NCBI RefSeq assembly: GCF_958298935.1
Contig: NC_084929.1
Span: 6,758,001 to 6,822,000 of the forward strand
Origin: Phragmites australis
Taxonomy: Eukaryota > Streptophyta > Magnoliopsida > Poales > Poaceae
Length of the DNA stretch: 64,000 bases
Reading direction: 5' to 3'
The position numbers were made by a program, and so were the translations under genes. The notes beneath the pieces are model-generated. The model searched no databases. It was not told the DNA's origin and saw only the letters and a list, made by a program, of their open reading frames with translations. Shown in pieces: positions 43,906 through 56,700 of this stretch (position 1 is the stretch's first letter; every line of letters starts with the position of its first letter).

Positions 43906-45500
43906 TGCAAAGTTGTCAAAATTGATGCTTCAAAGATATTGTACATTTCCATTTCTAATTTTTTTTATATGGGAGTGGTAGCTCTTTCCCACCTAATAGG
44001 CTCGTGCAAATTGAATTGTAAATACCTTTTTAGGTTAATACAAAATTTCCCCACCTAATATTAACTACTTTGCTATAAGATTCATATTTTTTTTAGAAAG
44101 AAAGAGCAATACCGAAATGTATAAAACATCACTTCTTTGAATATTTTGTACAAAGATTTATTGGAGTGGTGAGACATATTGCATTTGTATTAGATGTATT
44201 TTTTTGTTGTAGTAGTTGTAGGCATATAGCATGATTAAATTAAAACTAGTCTTTATTGTGCTTGTAATGCTTTGTTAACTATTTGTATATGATGGCTTAA
44301 ATATTATCATATTTAGTTACTTGATTTATGTTTATTTGGAATATAAAAGATATTTGTATAATTTAGAAATTGTAGTTATACAATTGTGAACGCGTGTATT
44401 ATTACATACTAGTGGAGAGGAAGAGGTCGACCAGGATCATGAAGTTTCCCACCGCCAGAGATCTCATCCAGTATACTTCCTATATTTCAGTCGACCGGTG
44501 CGGTAATTCATATCAGTTAGGTTATATGATTGGCCTGTGTAGGTTGGAAGGGTGGAGCAAGGAGGGGTTGGTGGGATGGATTTGAGATATATATTTTCAA
44601 ACTACATATGTATTTTGCTCTCAAATTAGGGGTGTCTGTTTTAAAAATTGTTTGGACGGCAATGTTTCTCACAATACGGCGATGTTTCTCACAATTAATG
44701 CAATAAACATGATCCAATATAAATGTATTCTGAATTATTTGAAAAAAAATCAAGATATCCAATAATGTGCTATTTTAACAAATCACATACAAAATGTTGA
44801 AATCGGCTGTATAGTTTTATTGAATGCATCACTGCCCAGCATTTTTCAGTACACTTAACCTTGTACATATGGGAATAACATGTTAATACCCTGTACCACT
44901 ATTGTGTGTGTTTCTAATATTTTTAGCCTTTTCTGAATAAAAGTAAAAGTTACCGCAACGAGTAGTAGCAGCAGTTGTACCAGAGACGGGCCATGCATAC
45001 TAATTGGATTATATGTACTACCTAGAAAAAAGGAGAAAAATATATCAAAATTAATAACGGACACGTATGTGTAAGTTAATGGACTTAATTAAATCAGAGC
45101 CAGAGTTTGAAGGATGACTAATCATTCTCCCTATGTGGTCTGAAGGATGAGCCATCATTCTTCTCTGTATGCAGGCATGTGAACATGCTTTCGTTTGTCC
45201 CTAACATATAGTCCCTAGTAGGGATCAGCAAATTACTGCCAATTCTTCTTTTCTTTTCTTTTCTTTTTGTGAGAATACGTAGGCCTAGCTAGTATTCTAA
45301 AAAAAGAATGCATGTGTCTAATTCTTTCTTCTTGTTTAAAAGAAGAAGAAGAAGCCATAGGTATAGACGAAAACATTATTGAAATAGGACAATATGTGCT
45401 GAGTAGACACACCCCACATACATGCAGCAAAGAGGCTGTTAGGAATGTGAGTTACGCCATTGATGTGAGGTTCATAGCCTAACTCCTCATCACCCTTGTT
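43906..45500. other. Unassigned DNA, partly AT-rich
   Basis: No gene recognised. It may contain intron DNA of the CACTA-2 second gene and the left border of the MULE that follows. I could not find inverted terminal repeats. Confidence 0.3.
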
Positions 45501-45509
45501 AGCACGAAC

Positions 45510-47191
45510 ATATGTTTGTCGCCAAAATCCATTATGGAGGAGGTGCAGACTAAGACGGATATGCTGATCAATTATCACATCGTGTGGTGAGTGAAGCAGA
45601 AGGCATTGAAGATGTTGTTTGGAAGTTTCAAAGAGTCTTACAACTATGCCCCGAGGCTGCTGCAGAAGATTGCCATGACGAATCCAGGGACCTAGTGGGC
45701 CATGGCGGATGAACCGATCAGGCTGGAGGATGTGTCATGTAGCAGGATTGACCGATACCTCATTAGGTTTTTCTGGTCCTTTGTCCAATGCATTGAAGCT
45801 TTCAGACATTGTAAACTGGTTGTATGTGTGGATGCCACATTTCTTAGCGGCAAGTACCATGGTAACCTTATGACAGCGATGGTAGTGGATGCAAACAATC
45901 AGATCATTCCTCTCGCGTATGCAATGGTTGAGAGTGAGAACAATGAAAGTTGGCTGTGGTTCCTCACCTTGGTGAGGACACGTGTTGTTGGCAATAGGGA
46001 ACATGTTTGCATCATCTCAGACCGCAACAAGGGCCTCTTGCATGCGTTGGACATGCTGCATGATAGCACAAACTACTCCATTGCATGGCCTGATGTGGAG
46101 AGAAGGTGATGCATGCGACACTTAGGTGCAAACCTGTACTCAAGGTACCGCAACAAGGGTCCTGTAAAGAGGTTCAAAGGGTTGTGTCTTTAGAACCAGC
46201 AGGCGAAGTTCAACGAGATATGGTGAGAGTTAAATGAGACCACTCACAAGATGACGATAGAGCAGGAAGCATAGGAGGACCATCCGCGGACACAAATGGT
46301 GGGGGGGGGGGGGGGGCTAAACCATCATTAGCCGTTCACGTGCTACGTTTAGCCAATGGATAGCGGGAAAGCCGGCGGGGCGTTGGGCCTTAATCCATGA
46401 CACTCACGGTGCCAGGTTAGAACATAGCGTTTCAATGATTGTATTTTACTCTTGGTTATGCATATATCACATCTAAAATTGTTGTCTCCCATATTAGGTA
46501 TATGATCATGACAACGAACATAGCAGAGGCGTTCAACAATGTCCTAAAGGGTGTACGCGGCCTCCCGTTGTGTGCCATCATTGAGCTCATATTCTATAGA
46601 ATGGATGACTACTTTCAAGACCGTGGTATAGCTACAATTGAGTGCAGCATGCGGTTTGCACCTAAGGTGGAGGAAATCATATCCAGAAGGAGGAATAAGA
46701 CACAATTTCATCGGACTAGGATCTACGACCAGGTCAACAATGAATTCGAGGTCATGTGTCGCAGCCGGTACACTTCAGGGTATAGTGCAGGGGACATCGT
46801 GCAACAATATCAAATTGGTCCTCACGAGGTGAAGTGCACATGCAATAAGCCAAAACTGCACCATATCTCGTGCTCCCATGTCTTCGCCACTTGCAGGGAC
46901 ATGGACGACAATGACAGATCACAATACATATCACCCTACTTCACGATCGATGCATTGAGGAGAATATGGCTTCCAAAGATGCGTTCCTTCAACATTGGAA
47001 GCAGCTACAAAGCAATCGAGGGACCTAAGTGGGTACCTTATCCCAGAGCACGACGCACGGATCTTGGGAGGCCTAGAGCCACGAGGTTACAAGGTGACAT
47101 GGATGCAGCAGATGCTGTTGATGGCCTACGTAAGTGCAAAATATGCAAACAATCTGGCCATGACAGGAGGACTTGTCCGTCCCGGCGTTAA
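45510..47191 (+). pseudogene. MULE (Mutator-like) transposase remnant
   Basis: Seen: SYNYAPRLLQKIAMTNPGT before the core; MULE DDE core with CVDATFLSGKYHGNLMTAMV (first Asp), PLAYAMVESENNESWLWFL, VCIISDRNKGLLHAL (second Asp), and CMRHLGANLYSRYR after a stop; then MTTNIAEAFNNVLKGVRGLP; a SWIM zinc finger KCTCNKPKLHHISCSHVFA; a C-terminal zinc knuckle CKICKQSGHDRRTC. Stops at about 46107, 46191 and 46272, and a 16-G run at 46301, break the middle. The N-terminal MuDR domain was not found; the match fades before 45510. MULE transposases move Mutator-like elements. It is followed at 150 bp by the plant-mobile-domain gene on the same strand. Confidence 0.85.
46301..46316 (+). repeat. Poly-G run (16 G)
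   Basis: Seen inside the broken part of the MULE transposase. Its length may be unreliable. Confidence 0.9.
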
Positions 47192-47342
47192 ACTATCAGG
47201 CTGTGATCGAACTGGAATGTATTAGATTTGTTGCAATTTAGTTTGTTTTATAAAGTTAATCACAGACATGGTTTGTATTGTAATTTGTTAGGCACCTATT
47301 AGTTGTTTTTTTTATTGAACCATGTGGCTTGAAATCATTGGC

Positions 47343-49936
47343 ATGGCTCACATTCATCTTCCCGAGCTTCTTCAGCTATGGTATGATGAGAACCACAAGG
47401 GAAGGATGATTTTCGCAGGGCAACAAGTACAATGATAATACGTGATTTTCAATTACCCTGATAACTTGGTACTTACTCAATAAATGTATTTGATACCTTT
47501 GCAGTTGGTCTCGTTGCGTTCCAGGAGTGTGCGCAAGATTAAGGAGTTAGATCCTCGATTCCATGAGCCACTTGCACAGGCAGGGCTACTACCATTCGCT
47601 CTCATGATGGTCGGAGCTCCCATGGAGGGCGGTGGCAGGACTCCCCTCCCGCCGATCGAGGTGTCACTGCTCACAGGCCTCGTCGACCGCTGGCATCCTG
47701 AGACGGACACGTTCCACTTTCCTTGTGGAGAGATGACCGTAACTTTGCGGGATGTGACCATGTTGACCGGGCTGCCGATCAGGGGCACCCCGTTAGTACT
47801 TTCACGACTAGCAAAGGAGCAGTGGAAGAGTTATATTCATGCCAGGTAATTGTTTGTTACGTAATGCACTTCATATGTTCTAGTGTTATGGATGCTTCAT
47901 TGAGTCTCTGCATCTTGTAGGTTTGGTGTGCAATATGACATGAAGGATGTTGGGCTCTCCATGTTATGGATTCATGGGCTACCACAGTTTGGTCCTTGCC
48001 CACTGAATGCGGATGAGGCTACAATTATGCACCATTACGAGGTGTACTTGTACATCTTGCTGGGAGACATCATGTTCTGCAACACGACAGACGATTATGT
48101 ACTTCCTCATATTGTGTGGTTAGCGGGTCAGGTCGCATTACGTCCCTACGAGTCGACATCTTACAGTTAGAGATCTGCTGTGTTGGTTGCTACGTACAAA
48201 GGATTGTGTGCCGTAACCCAGCGGTCAAAGAAGATGAGCTCTTTTTCTGGCTGCCTACACCTTTTACAGCTCTGGAGCTGGGAGTACCTCCCGGTTTGTC
48301 GACCGTGGGTGAGCAAGACTTACTATCCAGTCCCCATCTCCAATAGCGTTGCTGATGATATGAGGCCTACGATGGGGTATCGGTGGATTCATGCCAGGCT
48401 GAGATGCACTCACCAGCAAGACCATGGTAACTACTTCCGAGTGATCAGTGACCTGGACGTCCTTAGCACCGATCTCATGCAATGGGATCCATGGCGTATG
48501 GAATGAGTGGCCGAAATTGCGACCGGAGGCCTCATCTCATCGTCTTGTTTTTATGACTCGGACTTATGGATGACCAGATGCTTCTTGTTGTACATGAACA
48601 ATGTGGAAGTGTATTCTCCTGAGCGTGTACAGAGGCAGTTCGATCACCGACAGTTGGTGCCAGTACCTCCCTCACGAGACGCTGGTCGGGCGCACGAGTA
48701 AGTGTGTTATTGTACGTACCATTATTACATTATGTGATCCATGTTACGAAATTATAACTGTTTTTGTCACGTACAGGAGGAGTGCACAGGGGAACGCAGG
48801 CACGCATGGTAGGTCTGAGATTAATGTGGAGCACATAAACAGGTGGACGGAGTCAGGCGCAATGGATGTCATCGTTCCTGCAGGATAGTACGACGATGAC
48901 ACGTACTGGGAGTACCTTTTGTGGTTCCGTTTCAGCACGCGTGCCACCTTACTCAGCGGAATCGTACCGCCAGCCCCTAGACCCTTCCCCGAGGATCGTG
49001 CCTGTCTTCTTCATGTGGTGGTAAGTGATGCTGTACTTCGAACGATTTTCATTAGTTATACATCCGTATTACTAACATGACCCTCAACAAATATAGACTG
49101 AAGTGGGGTACAAAATGCATACACAGGTGGAGGAAGCATGTGGGGAAGCAAGTGGGTCATCAACGCGGAGGGATCAGAACCCTCTTCGGGGCTACATGAG
49201 GATGAGAGGGTCTCGCTTGTTGTCCGCGTTACGTTGTCTAGGTGGTTGTGCCCCGCGTTCGAGGGGGTACGACGTACCAACCACGGACCAGTCCCATGCC
49301 TCCCACAGCAGGCGCTCGTCAAGTGCCCATGAGGCACAATCACAGGAGGCACCTTCGTCTACAGCCCATCATGTGCCACGTTCTTGTGCTGAAGCTTAGG
49401 AGTTCATGGAGGCTCCTGCTCCCGAGTAGTGTACACTGGGTTCCTAGCCCCCTCAGTGGACACAACCTCCTCAGACTACGCAGACACCTCCACTAGTAGT
49501 ATCAACTCATCACGAGGACGTCATTGACTGCACGCAGCAGACGCCAACCTGGAGCGGCACACAAGATTTTGACTGGGCTACTGCATTGCAGGCGGGCAGC
49601 TTCACCGAGCTACTAAGCGGCCAGTACCCCCAATATCTCGATGCACCTAGGGGTTTACAGTGGTACCAGCATGATGAGACTTCGGCATTTCGGACTCCAT
49701 CGGAGCATGTACTACCGGCAACCACACTTCCGTATGAGGATCCTACATCGTGGTACATGCAGGGCCCAGTTAGCGGTTCTGGATACACGTTCGGTGGAGG
49801 TGCAACACCACACGGTGATGATGATGACGAGCAAGGGCACACGTGGCAGGGGCCAACGCAGGCCGCTAGGATGAGGGCCACACACCTGCCAGGCGCTTAC
49901 ACTCCTGGGGATTGCGTGCAGCGTCGTCGTTGTTAA
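47343..49936 (+). pseudogene. Plant mobile domain (PMD) protein, broken
   Basis: PMD proteins occur both as host nuclear proteins (MAIL1/MAIN family) and inside plant transposons. Exons: 47343-47426, 47505-47845, 47921 onward, with good GT-AG borders for these three. Seen: DPRFHEPLAQAGLLPFALM, LVDRWHPETDTFHFPCGEMT, VTLRDVTMLTGLPIRGTPL (the hallmark 'WRPETHTFHLP.GE.TvTLeDV..llGLpvdG'), LLATYKGL-like LVATYKGLCAVTQ, LQLWSWEYLPVCRP, VQRQFDHRQLVPVPP, then YWEYLLWFRFSTRATLL. Stops at 48168, 48504 and 48699, and more later, make it non-functional as read. The tail after 49100 is low complexity and without clear similarity. Whether MULE and PMD genes share one element is inferred from their order. 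Confidence 0.75.
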
Positions 49937-51600
49937 TGAGCCAGTGCAGTTGTTCGGTGCACTTGCACTTGTTACTGACACATGTGTTATTCACTATATT
50001 GTGTACTCATCTGTACTATATCTTTTGCACTGCAGTGTTAAAGTAATTACATTTAATGTACATAATCTTTATCAAATAATTAGGACACATAACTTATTTA
50101 TGAGTTACTTATTAAGCATTTGTATATATTAATTACGATATTTAATACATGTTTAATGTTTATTAAATAATCAGGGATTCGTGCTTTCGTGCAGAGCAAG
50201 AACGTTGCAGTCAAAGATCAATACATATATGGTGGGATATTCTAGTACAGGCTATCCATGGATACCTATAATGATCGATATAGCATTAAATAACTCCTTG
50301 CAGGTTGTGCATGGAGGAAGGATGATCCCTTCAATGAGAGCAACCTAATCTAAGCTGTGTCCAAATTGCATGCAAGACCGCACTATTCTGCGTTGACCGT
50401 TCCGCTCCTACATGTAATAACCGACGACCTTAGGGCCCTCTTGCATGAGCGTCGCCAAATATACCTCAGGGTGTGCAAACTAGCCGACCATCCTCCTGTG
50501 CTAGGTTTCTATATGAGGCAAAGAAGGATGGCGATGTTACCCGACCAGTATGCATCTCACATATAGGTTCATCATTTTCTATTTGGTCACCCTACTTATT
50601 TTATTGTTATTGATTCGAATGCTCCTCTTCTGCGTTAGGTGTTCCCAGAAGGCGTAGAGTTGATCAACAAAGAAATCCCACACTTCTTGGCGATGCATAT
50701 GCTCTTCGGCGGGGGTGTGATACCTGGTTTGTGTAGAAGATGATGAAGATCAGCGAACCTAAGGGGTACAAGAGCGCCCTCTACTATTCTACCTGAAAAT
50801 GACGAGGCCGATGCGGACGATGATTTCATGCCACCAATGCCTCGACGTTCCACTAGCCATACAGGAGAAGGTTCAACGAACACTACAAGAGGACGTTCAC
50901 ACACCACATCGACATGGTGTCCAACCAACAACAAAATAGGATGTGCTCCTACCGTGATACCTCAAGATGATGACGATGATGATTTCATGCCATCTCGCTC
51001 CCTCCCTTCGAGGCCTTCATCTCCGAAGGACCGTGATGACCATGAAAATGATGTTGGATTTCCTTGTACCCGTCCTCACAACTTCCAACCACCACCTCGG
51101 AGACGGCAGCCATCTTACCCTGATAGCCTTGACTGGCACAACTGGCATTTTTTTGCTAATTTACATCGTCACTTTCCACCACCATCTTGAGATGCTCAAT
51201 GATACAAGGGTTAATGTTGTGCATGTTCATACATACCTAAGTGTTAAGGCTGCCCACCGCCTTAGAGACTACATGCTTTCTTTCTCACGCAATTTGAAAT
51301 GTACAGTTAAATTAGCAAATAATTTCAAATTTTGTTGAAATTTGACAATTACATGAAATGACAACACACCGGTAAATAATTTTAAATTTTGTTGAAATTT
51401 GCCAATTACATGAAGTGCCAACTCACGGGCATAAAATGAAAGTTAAATTAGCAAATAATTTCAAATTTAGTTGAAAGTTGCCAATTACATGAAATAACAA
51501 CATGCCGGCATCAGATGACAGAAGCAAATCACAGCCGGCCACGACCATATTTGGCAATTACATAAAATAACAACACGCGCAAAAAAAAATTGTCAGGAAA
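49937..51600. other. Unassigned, possibly the rest of the MULE
   Basis: Two open stretches might be degraded element genes: around 50357-50566 (VITDDLRALLHERRQIYLRV, then LGFYMRQRRMAMLPDQY) and 50828-51190 (proline/acid-rich, low complexity). Neither could be placed in a family. The 51290-51540 part has four partial repeats of 'aaataatttcaaatttt(a/g)ttgaaa'. Confidence 0.35.
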
Positions 51601-51608
51601 CAGGCATT

Positions 51609-51799
51609 TTCGGCACACCGTGTGCCAAATACACACTATTACCCGTATTCGGCACACGATGTGCTGAATACAGGTGATTTTTGGCACACCATATGCCAGA
51701 TACGGCCAACAGTGCCATATTCGGCACACCGTGTGCCGAAAATTTCTTGTTCGGTACACCGTGTACCGAAAATAGATTTTCGGTATATCGTGTGCCGAA
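51609..51799. repeat. Cluster of six palindromes (ttcggcacaccgtgtgccgaa)
   Basis: Copies at about 51609-51629, 51649-51669, 51681-51700, 51720-51740, 51750-51770 and 51779-51799. Each is a near-perfect 20-21 base palindrome with compensated changes in some copies (for example ggtacaccgtgtacc). It looks like the subterminal array of a DNA transposon whose end I cannot locate. Confidence 0.85.
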
Positions 51800-51889
51800 T
51801 ACGGATACTAGATTTGTGAATACAACTACATATTATCTATTTTGATAAATACGCTCACATATGTTATCTAATTTTGTATTTTTGCCAAA

Positions 51890-52095
51890 AAAAAAAAAGC
51901 CGAACTGCCTGTGGAAGATCATGTGTCCATACCTGATAGTTTTTTCTGATATCATTTTGCCCCCTGATGATGTGTTTATTCTTTGGCTGAGGATGGCAAT
52001 GAAAGGCTCGACCATGGAGGGCAGCAAACTCTTGCCCATCCTCCTGGCGACCAACAAGATTGAGGAGCGGAACTCACAACTTTGCTACATTTTTA
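51890..52095 (+). pseudogene. Unrecognised exon-like fragment inside the Helitron
   Basis: The open frame gives SDIILPPDDVFILWLRMAMK, then LPILLATNKIEER. Codon use and density look like a real exon, unlike the T-rich DNA after it. I do not recognise the protein. It may be a second captured host-gene exon. Confidence 0.4.
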
Positions 52096-52720
52096 TGCAT
52101 CTCTCTCTAAATTTGGTTTGCTTGCCAATCTGTAGCAATTTGTTTATGAATATATATGGATTTGTTCTATCTGAGTTTGTACAAATTTGCTTGTCAAGTA
52201 AAATGAATTTTCTCTTTGGATTCGTATATATTTGCTTGTTTTTTGAAACAAATTTTCTCTTTGAGTTTGTACAACTTTGCTTGTAAATCAAATCAAATTT
52301 GCTCTTTTATCATATAAATTTGCTTGTGAGTTGAAATTTTTTTTGCTCTCGCAGTTCGTATGATATTGCTTGTAAATTGAAATAAATTTGCCATCTAAAA
52401 TCCTATAGATTTTGCTTATGAATTAGGACAATTTTTCTCTGAGTTAATATGGATTTGCTTGTAAACTAATGCAAATTTGCTCTCTCTGTTACTAGAAATT
52501 TGCTTGTAGATTAAAAAAAAGTGGAGACTCGTACCGCAGTCAACAAGTGAACCTTAGGTGATGGCAGTGGATTTCGTTGACATCTTATCAGTCACAATAT
52601 TCTTACACTACTTTAGTACTATACATTATCCTAATCAGTGAAATGGATCTCACTTTAGCCTAAAAGTAACGTCTGTACATATTTTGCTGTTGACGCATGA
52701 CATTGGATACTAATTTGAAT
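52096..52720. repeat. T-rich intron-like DNA with diverged tandem motif
   Basis: From 52140 to 52510 the motif 'aatttgcttgt(a/g)aat(t/g)' recurs about every 50-60 bases (for example 'caaatttgcttgt', 'atatttgcttgtt', 'aactttgcttgtaaat', 'aaatttgcttgt'), so it is an old minisatellite-like array. Confidence 0.6.
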
Positions 52721-52725
52721 AGCTG

Positions 52726-53213
52726 ATGGTAATTGGTGTAGCATGGGTTCTGTACATCGTGTTAGATGTGAAAATTGGCCCAGTTGCGGTTGCCATTGTT
52801 TTCTTTGGAAACACTACTGTTATTATTGGTATGTGGCCTGCACATTTGATCTGGACATACTACTGTGTGCTCAAGTATGGTAACTTCTTTTGCATTGGCA
52901 AATTTGCATAAATTATTGCAGAAGATGAATATTCTGATAAAACCAAATGTGAAAATAGGGGAGTATGAATTAAAAATTTCTGGTATGCATGATGATGTCA
53001 TTTCTAAGGGTTTTTTTTATTGTTGAAGATCCTTATCGGAATATTGTTGCCATTACAACTGCTCCTATTGCCAGTACTTCCTATTGTTGCGAGCCTTCTG
53101 GGTGGTACAGGCTATGGAGTTTTTGTTCCCCTTATGGTAATGTTTGAGGTTGTTGGCGATGGTGTCACAAACAAGATAACCCATTGTTTTATGATATGTA
53201 TGTGCTGTTGAAG
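52726..53213 (+). pseudogene. Captured fragment of an At3g27390-like membrane protein gene
   Basis: Two exon pieces. First: LYIVLDVKIGPVAVAIVFFG, NTTVIIGMWPAHLIWTYYCV (52750-52880). Second: ILIGILLPLQLLLLPVLPIV, ASLLGGTGYGVFVPLMVMFE, VVGDGVTNKITHCF (53025-53195). These follow, in the same order, the N-terminal membrane segments of the plant uncharacterised membrane protein family typified by Arabidopsis At3g27390 (pattern: cPL...v.iGNsaVIl.LwPvHv.WT ... P.vgilGSvLgGalYGff.PifatFdavGEGk...fhCF). The rest of the gene is missing. It sits inside the Helitron in the same orientation, as is typical of captured exons. Confidence 0.7.
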
Positions 53214-53414
53214 TTCAGATAGGATTGTCCGGTAAAGGCCAAATATTTTTTTTTTGGGCTACATTATGATGTGTTGGTACGGAGGTTCATATTATTCCCA
53301 ATTTTGTAAGAAATATCCTTGATATTGAGAAATGGATGACTGTATTTGACTGTATTGTAGATGGAAACAATTTATGTTCATCACGCCCACGGCAAAGCGC
53401 GGAGCGCCTGCTAG

Positions 53415-53799
53415 TTACAACATGTACTTGCATATATGTCCAGATAACATCTGTATTGGCAGATGTACAAAGAAAAAGTTTGTGATTATTTAAAAAAAAT
53501 TAGCAACCGGCAATTAACTGATGCATATGCTTTGGCAATAGACGACTGAACTAACTCATAGGTATATAATTTAGAACATAAGGCATACAATTTCACTACA
53601 AGGAAGTAGTGTTCTCAAATCATATAGCTTCATTGTTCTGTGAACTTTATTCTTTGTTTCCTTAAATTTTACTAGCGCAATCAATATGATTTATTTGGTC
53701 ATCCTAGTAGTATGCTGAAATATCTACTTGATGCATTTAAGCATTTATGCTAATGTCAATGTTGCAAGAAATTTGAATAGATGTAATTTTTATGTAGGA
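53415..53799. other. CACTA-1 DNA before the second gene's coding part
   Basis: No gene. Probably intron or leader of the CACTA-1 second gene, resumed after the Helitron. Confidence 0.4.
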
Positions 53800-56700
53800 A
53801 TGGCTCGTACAAAATCTAGTCACCACCCACGGACGTGCTCCCTGATACAAGGCCCCTCCTCTGACTAGGATCCAATCGCGGTTGATGCTCAGGAGGAAAG
53901 CCCAAGTGCATACCTCAACCTTAATCAACCTGACGATGATGCTCCAAAGGTTCCGACCACTGATGCTGCTCCGGAGGGTCTGACCACTGATGCTGCTCTG
54001 GAGGGTCCGACCACTGATTCTGCGTCGGATGGTTAGTCGTCCGAAGGATCGAGGCGTGGCCGAGGTCCCAACAAGATGCCTGAAGGCCGGTTTGTCATCA
54101 CGGAGGTCGATTCAGCCGGGGAGCCCATAAAACCTTGACACGTACTCTGGCCGTTCAAGACAGCATGCGGGTGTCTCGTAAGGGACCACGTCGCAATCAC
54201 TTATAGAACTTGGAAAGGCAAACAAGGTGACAAGTGGGCGGTTCCTGATACTATCAAGGATTTCATGTGGGGCAAGTTGACGCAAAAGTTCGAGTACCCT
54301 GAAGGATGCAACATGGCCATAGCGAAGCATCAGGCCCTAGTCATAATGGGCAGAATTTTTAAGAATTTTAAGGGTAAATTGTACAGAGATTATCATTTGA
54401 AGGGTCCAACGCCGGACTGGGATGATTATCCGATAGTGAAAGATTTTTAGAATGATTTCGTGGAGTACAGGGATTCGGAGGAAGCAAAAAAGATAAGTGA
54501 AGCAAACAAGACTAACTCCCAGAAGAACATATACCCTCACAGAACAGCTCACGCGGGTACGTTAGGAAACTTGATCAGTGGGAAAAGATGGAAGAAGATG
54601 TAACTAAAAACGATGTCACACCTATGATGATTGAGTTGATTCCACGAGTGAAGAACTACCTGTATGGGAGAGGGGTGACTCTTGCGCCTAATGGAACCTT
54701 ATGCTTCAAAAGCGAACGAGAACTAGAAGTCATGCAGAAGATTAGAGATGCCGACACCCAGTGTTCCCAGGGCTCTTTCCAGGCAGACAGGGAGAACGAC
54801 GAGCTAACATTGGCACTGGGAAACAAGGAGCACACTGGTCGCACATGCGGTAAGGGTTTGAGGCCTTGGAAGGTCGGATTCGAACAAAACGCTGACACTT
54901 ACAAGAAATGAAGAATAGAAAATATTTCAGAATTGATGGCCATGCTAAAAGAAGAACTTGCAGAGGAGAGACAGATGACAGACGCGAAGATAGAAGCAGC
55001 TATGCAGCAAGCCAGGCAACAAGCAAGTCATGAGCTGTTAGCCGTCATAGATAATACTTTGGTGCTGAGCTTTGGTGGTCCCCGGAGCAGTTGCGTGTCC
55101 ATGGGGCTTCCAGGAGAAGCCTCAATCCATCACCCCATGGACGACATCGCAGAAAGCACACCATGCAAGCTTGTCGTGCCAGTCTTGGGTGTTCCCACCA
55201 CGGTCGCTAGGGGTCTGGCTGAGTAATGGGTGGAAGGTACCCTCTTCAACGGTAGTCCGATACTACAGGGATACGCCAGGGAACATGTGGGCACTGTAAC
55301 ACATAAGTACCATAAAAGCAAGCTGGATTACCCTGGAGAGGCGGGGGAAACGAGGCTCTTGAAAAACGTAGGCCATTACGTCCTATGGAGCAAGCGTGAT
55401 ATTTTGTTTGGCAAAGACACAGACAAGTCTGGGTCTAGTTTGGAGTCGTCGGATGCATCTAGAGGATCTATGCCTCCTCCGCCTTCGTCTCCATAGCCAC
55501 TCAGAGGATCTATGCCTCCTCCGCCTTTACCTCCACAGCCACCCAGAAGATCTCCACCTCCACCACCGCCTCCACAACCACCAAGAAAATCTCCAACCCC
55601 TTCACTGCCACCGCCTTTCCCGCTGCAGAAGCCGGTAGCACCTGCACAAGCTCAGAAGTCGATGTCATCTCAGAAATCAACTTCATCACAGCAGCGAGCA
55701 GTAGCTAAGAAGCGGCAGTCAGGATCTAAGAAGCCAACATCTCTTCTGCCTTATGATTTAACTGAGGAGGAAACCAGAAGGAAAGTGAGCACCTATGTCA
55801 CTGCACACTTCAAATGTACTGAGCCAAACAAGATTCCTTTCAATCCAGTAGTGGTCGCCAAGTTTCTTCGATCTTTGACAAGACCTGTGCCTCCACCACA
55901 AAAATCTAACTATGCGCTCATCATGGGCAAAAATAGTTGAGGAAGGCGTCGATTGAGAAGGTACAAGAACAAAGAGCGCTACAACGACAGGAAGAATTAG
56001 AAAGAAACTTTCTAATGTCGTTTGGATTGACAAAAGAAGCACTTTATGACGAGTCCAAGGTTGAAAAGGCAAAAACTATATGGCAATTTAAGCTTGGCGA
56101 ACCACAGATCGAGTCCCTCTCAGAGCTAACAACCCAAATGCGGAGATTCCATACTTGGTACATGGAACAATCGAAGGCCGGTAGACAAATGTTCGTGTTA
56201 CAATATAGACGTTGTGATTTCCTTCATGGGGACGGCAAAGTCTGGATTCATTTCGACGAAATGTATCAAATGTACCACCAAGACACCCTCAGCGTTCAAC
56301 TCATAAGTTTGTGGACTTTGTAAGTGTCTTACATGTATATTTCACAGTATATATTCTTGTGTCATTAGACCGAATGTCTTAACTTCTTATGTATGTAGAA
56401 TGGAGATACATACATGCGGTCAAAAGGGAATCACCGAAGTAGGATTCCTTGACCCAATGAAGATAAACCAGACGATGGTCGCCACCAAGCCACAGGAAAC
56501 CGAGGATTATGCACTTGATTATATTCAAACGTACCAATTAAAGCGATACATACTTACCTTACAACTTTGGGTATGTGTTTTCCTCCATGTTTGTACTACT
56601 CTTTTTGAGCATCACGACGTTAGGACTTATGACTAATTACCTACGGTGACATATGTGTAGATTTCACTGGGCCCTCTTTGTCATCCAGACTGACTACAGC

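Larger units (their letters stand above)
51834..53414 (+). mobile_element. Helitron-like element carrying host gene pieces
   Basis: The 3' end has the expected form: a short GC hairpin (gcgc gga gcgc) followed by CTAG at 53411-53414 and a host T. The preceding tract (cacggcaaagcgcggagcgc) is like known grass Helitron ends. The 5' end (TC after A) is not certain; a candidate is at about 51834. It holds two exon-like fragments on the same strand. No Rep/helicase gene is present, so it is non-autonomous. Confidence 0.55.

Noticed and set aside
43315..43952. Three overlapping antisense frames of 140-196 residues
   Set aside because: GC-rich composition and a duplicated 90-bp block explain them; no domain pattern, and the frames oppose the TATA-led transcription unit.
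49510..49981. Cys-rich antisense frames opposite the PMD tail
   Set aside because: No domain pattern and no splice context; the plus strand carries the broken PMD gene.
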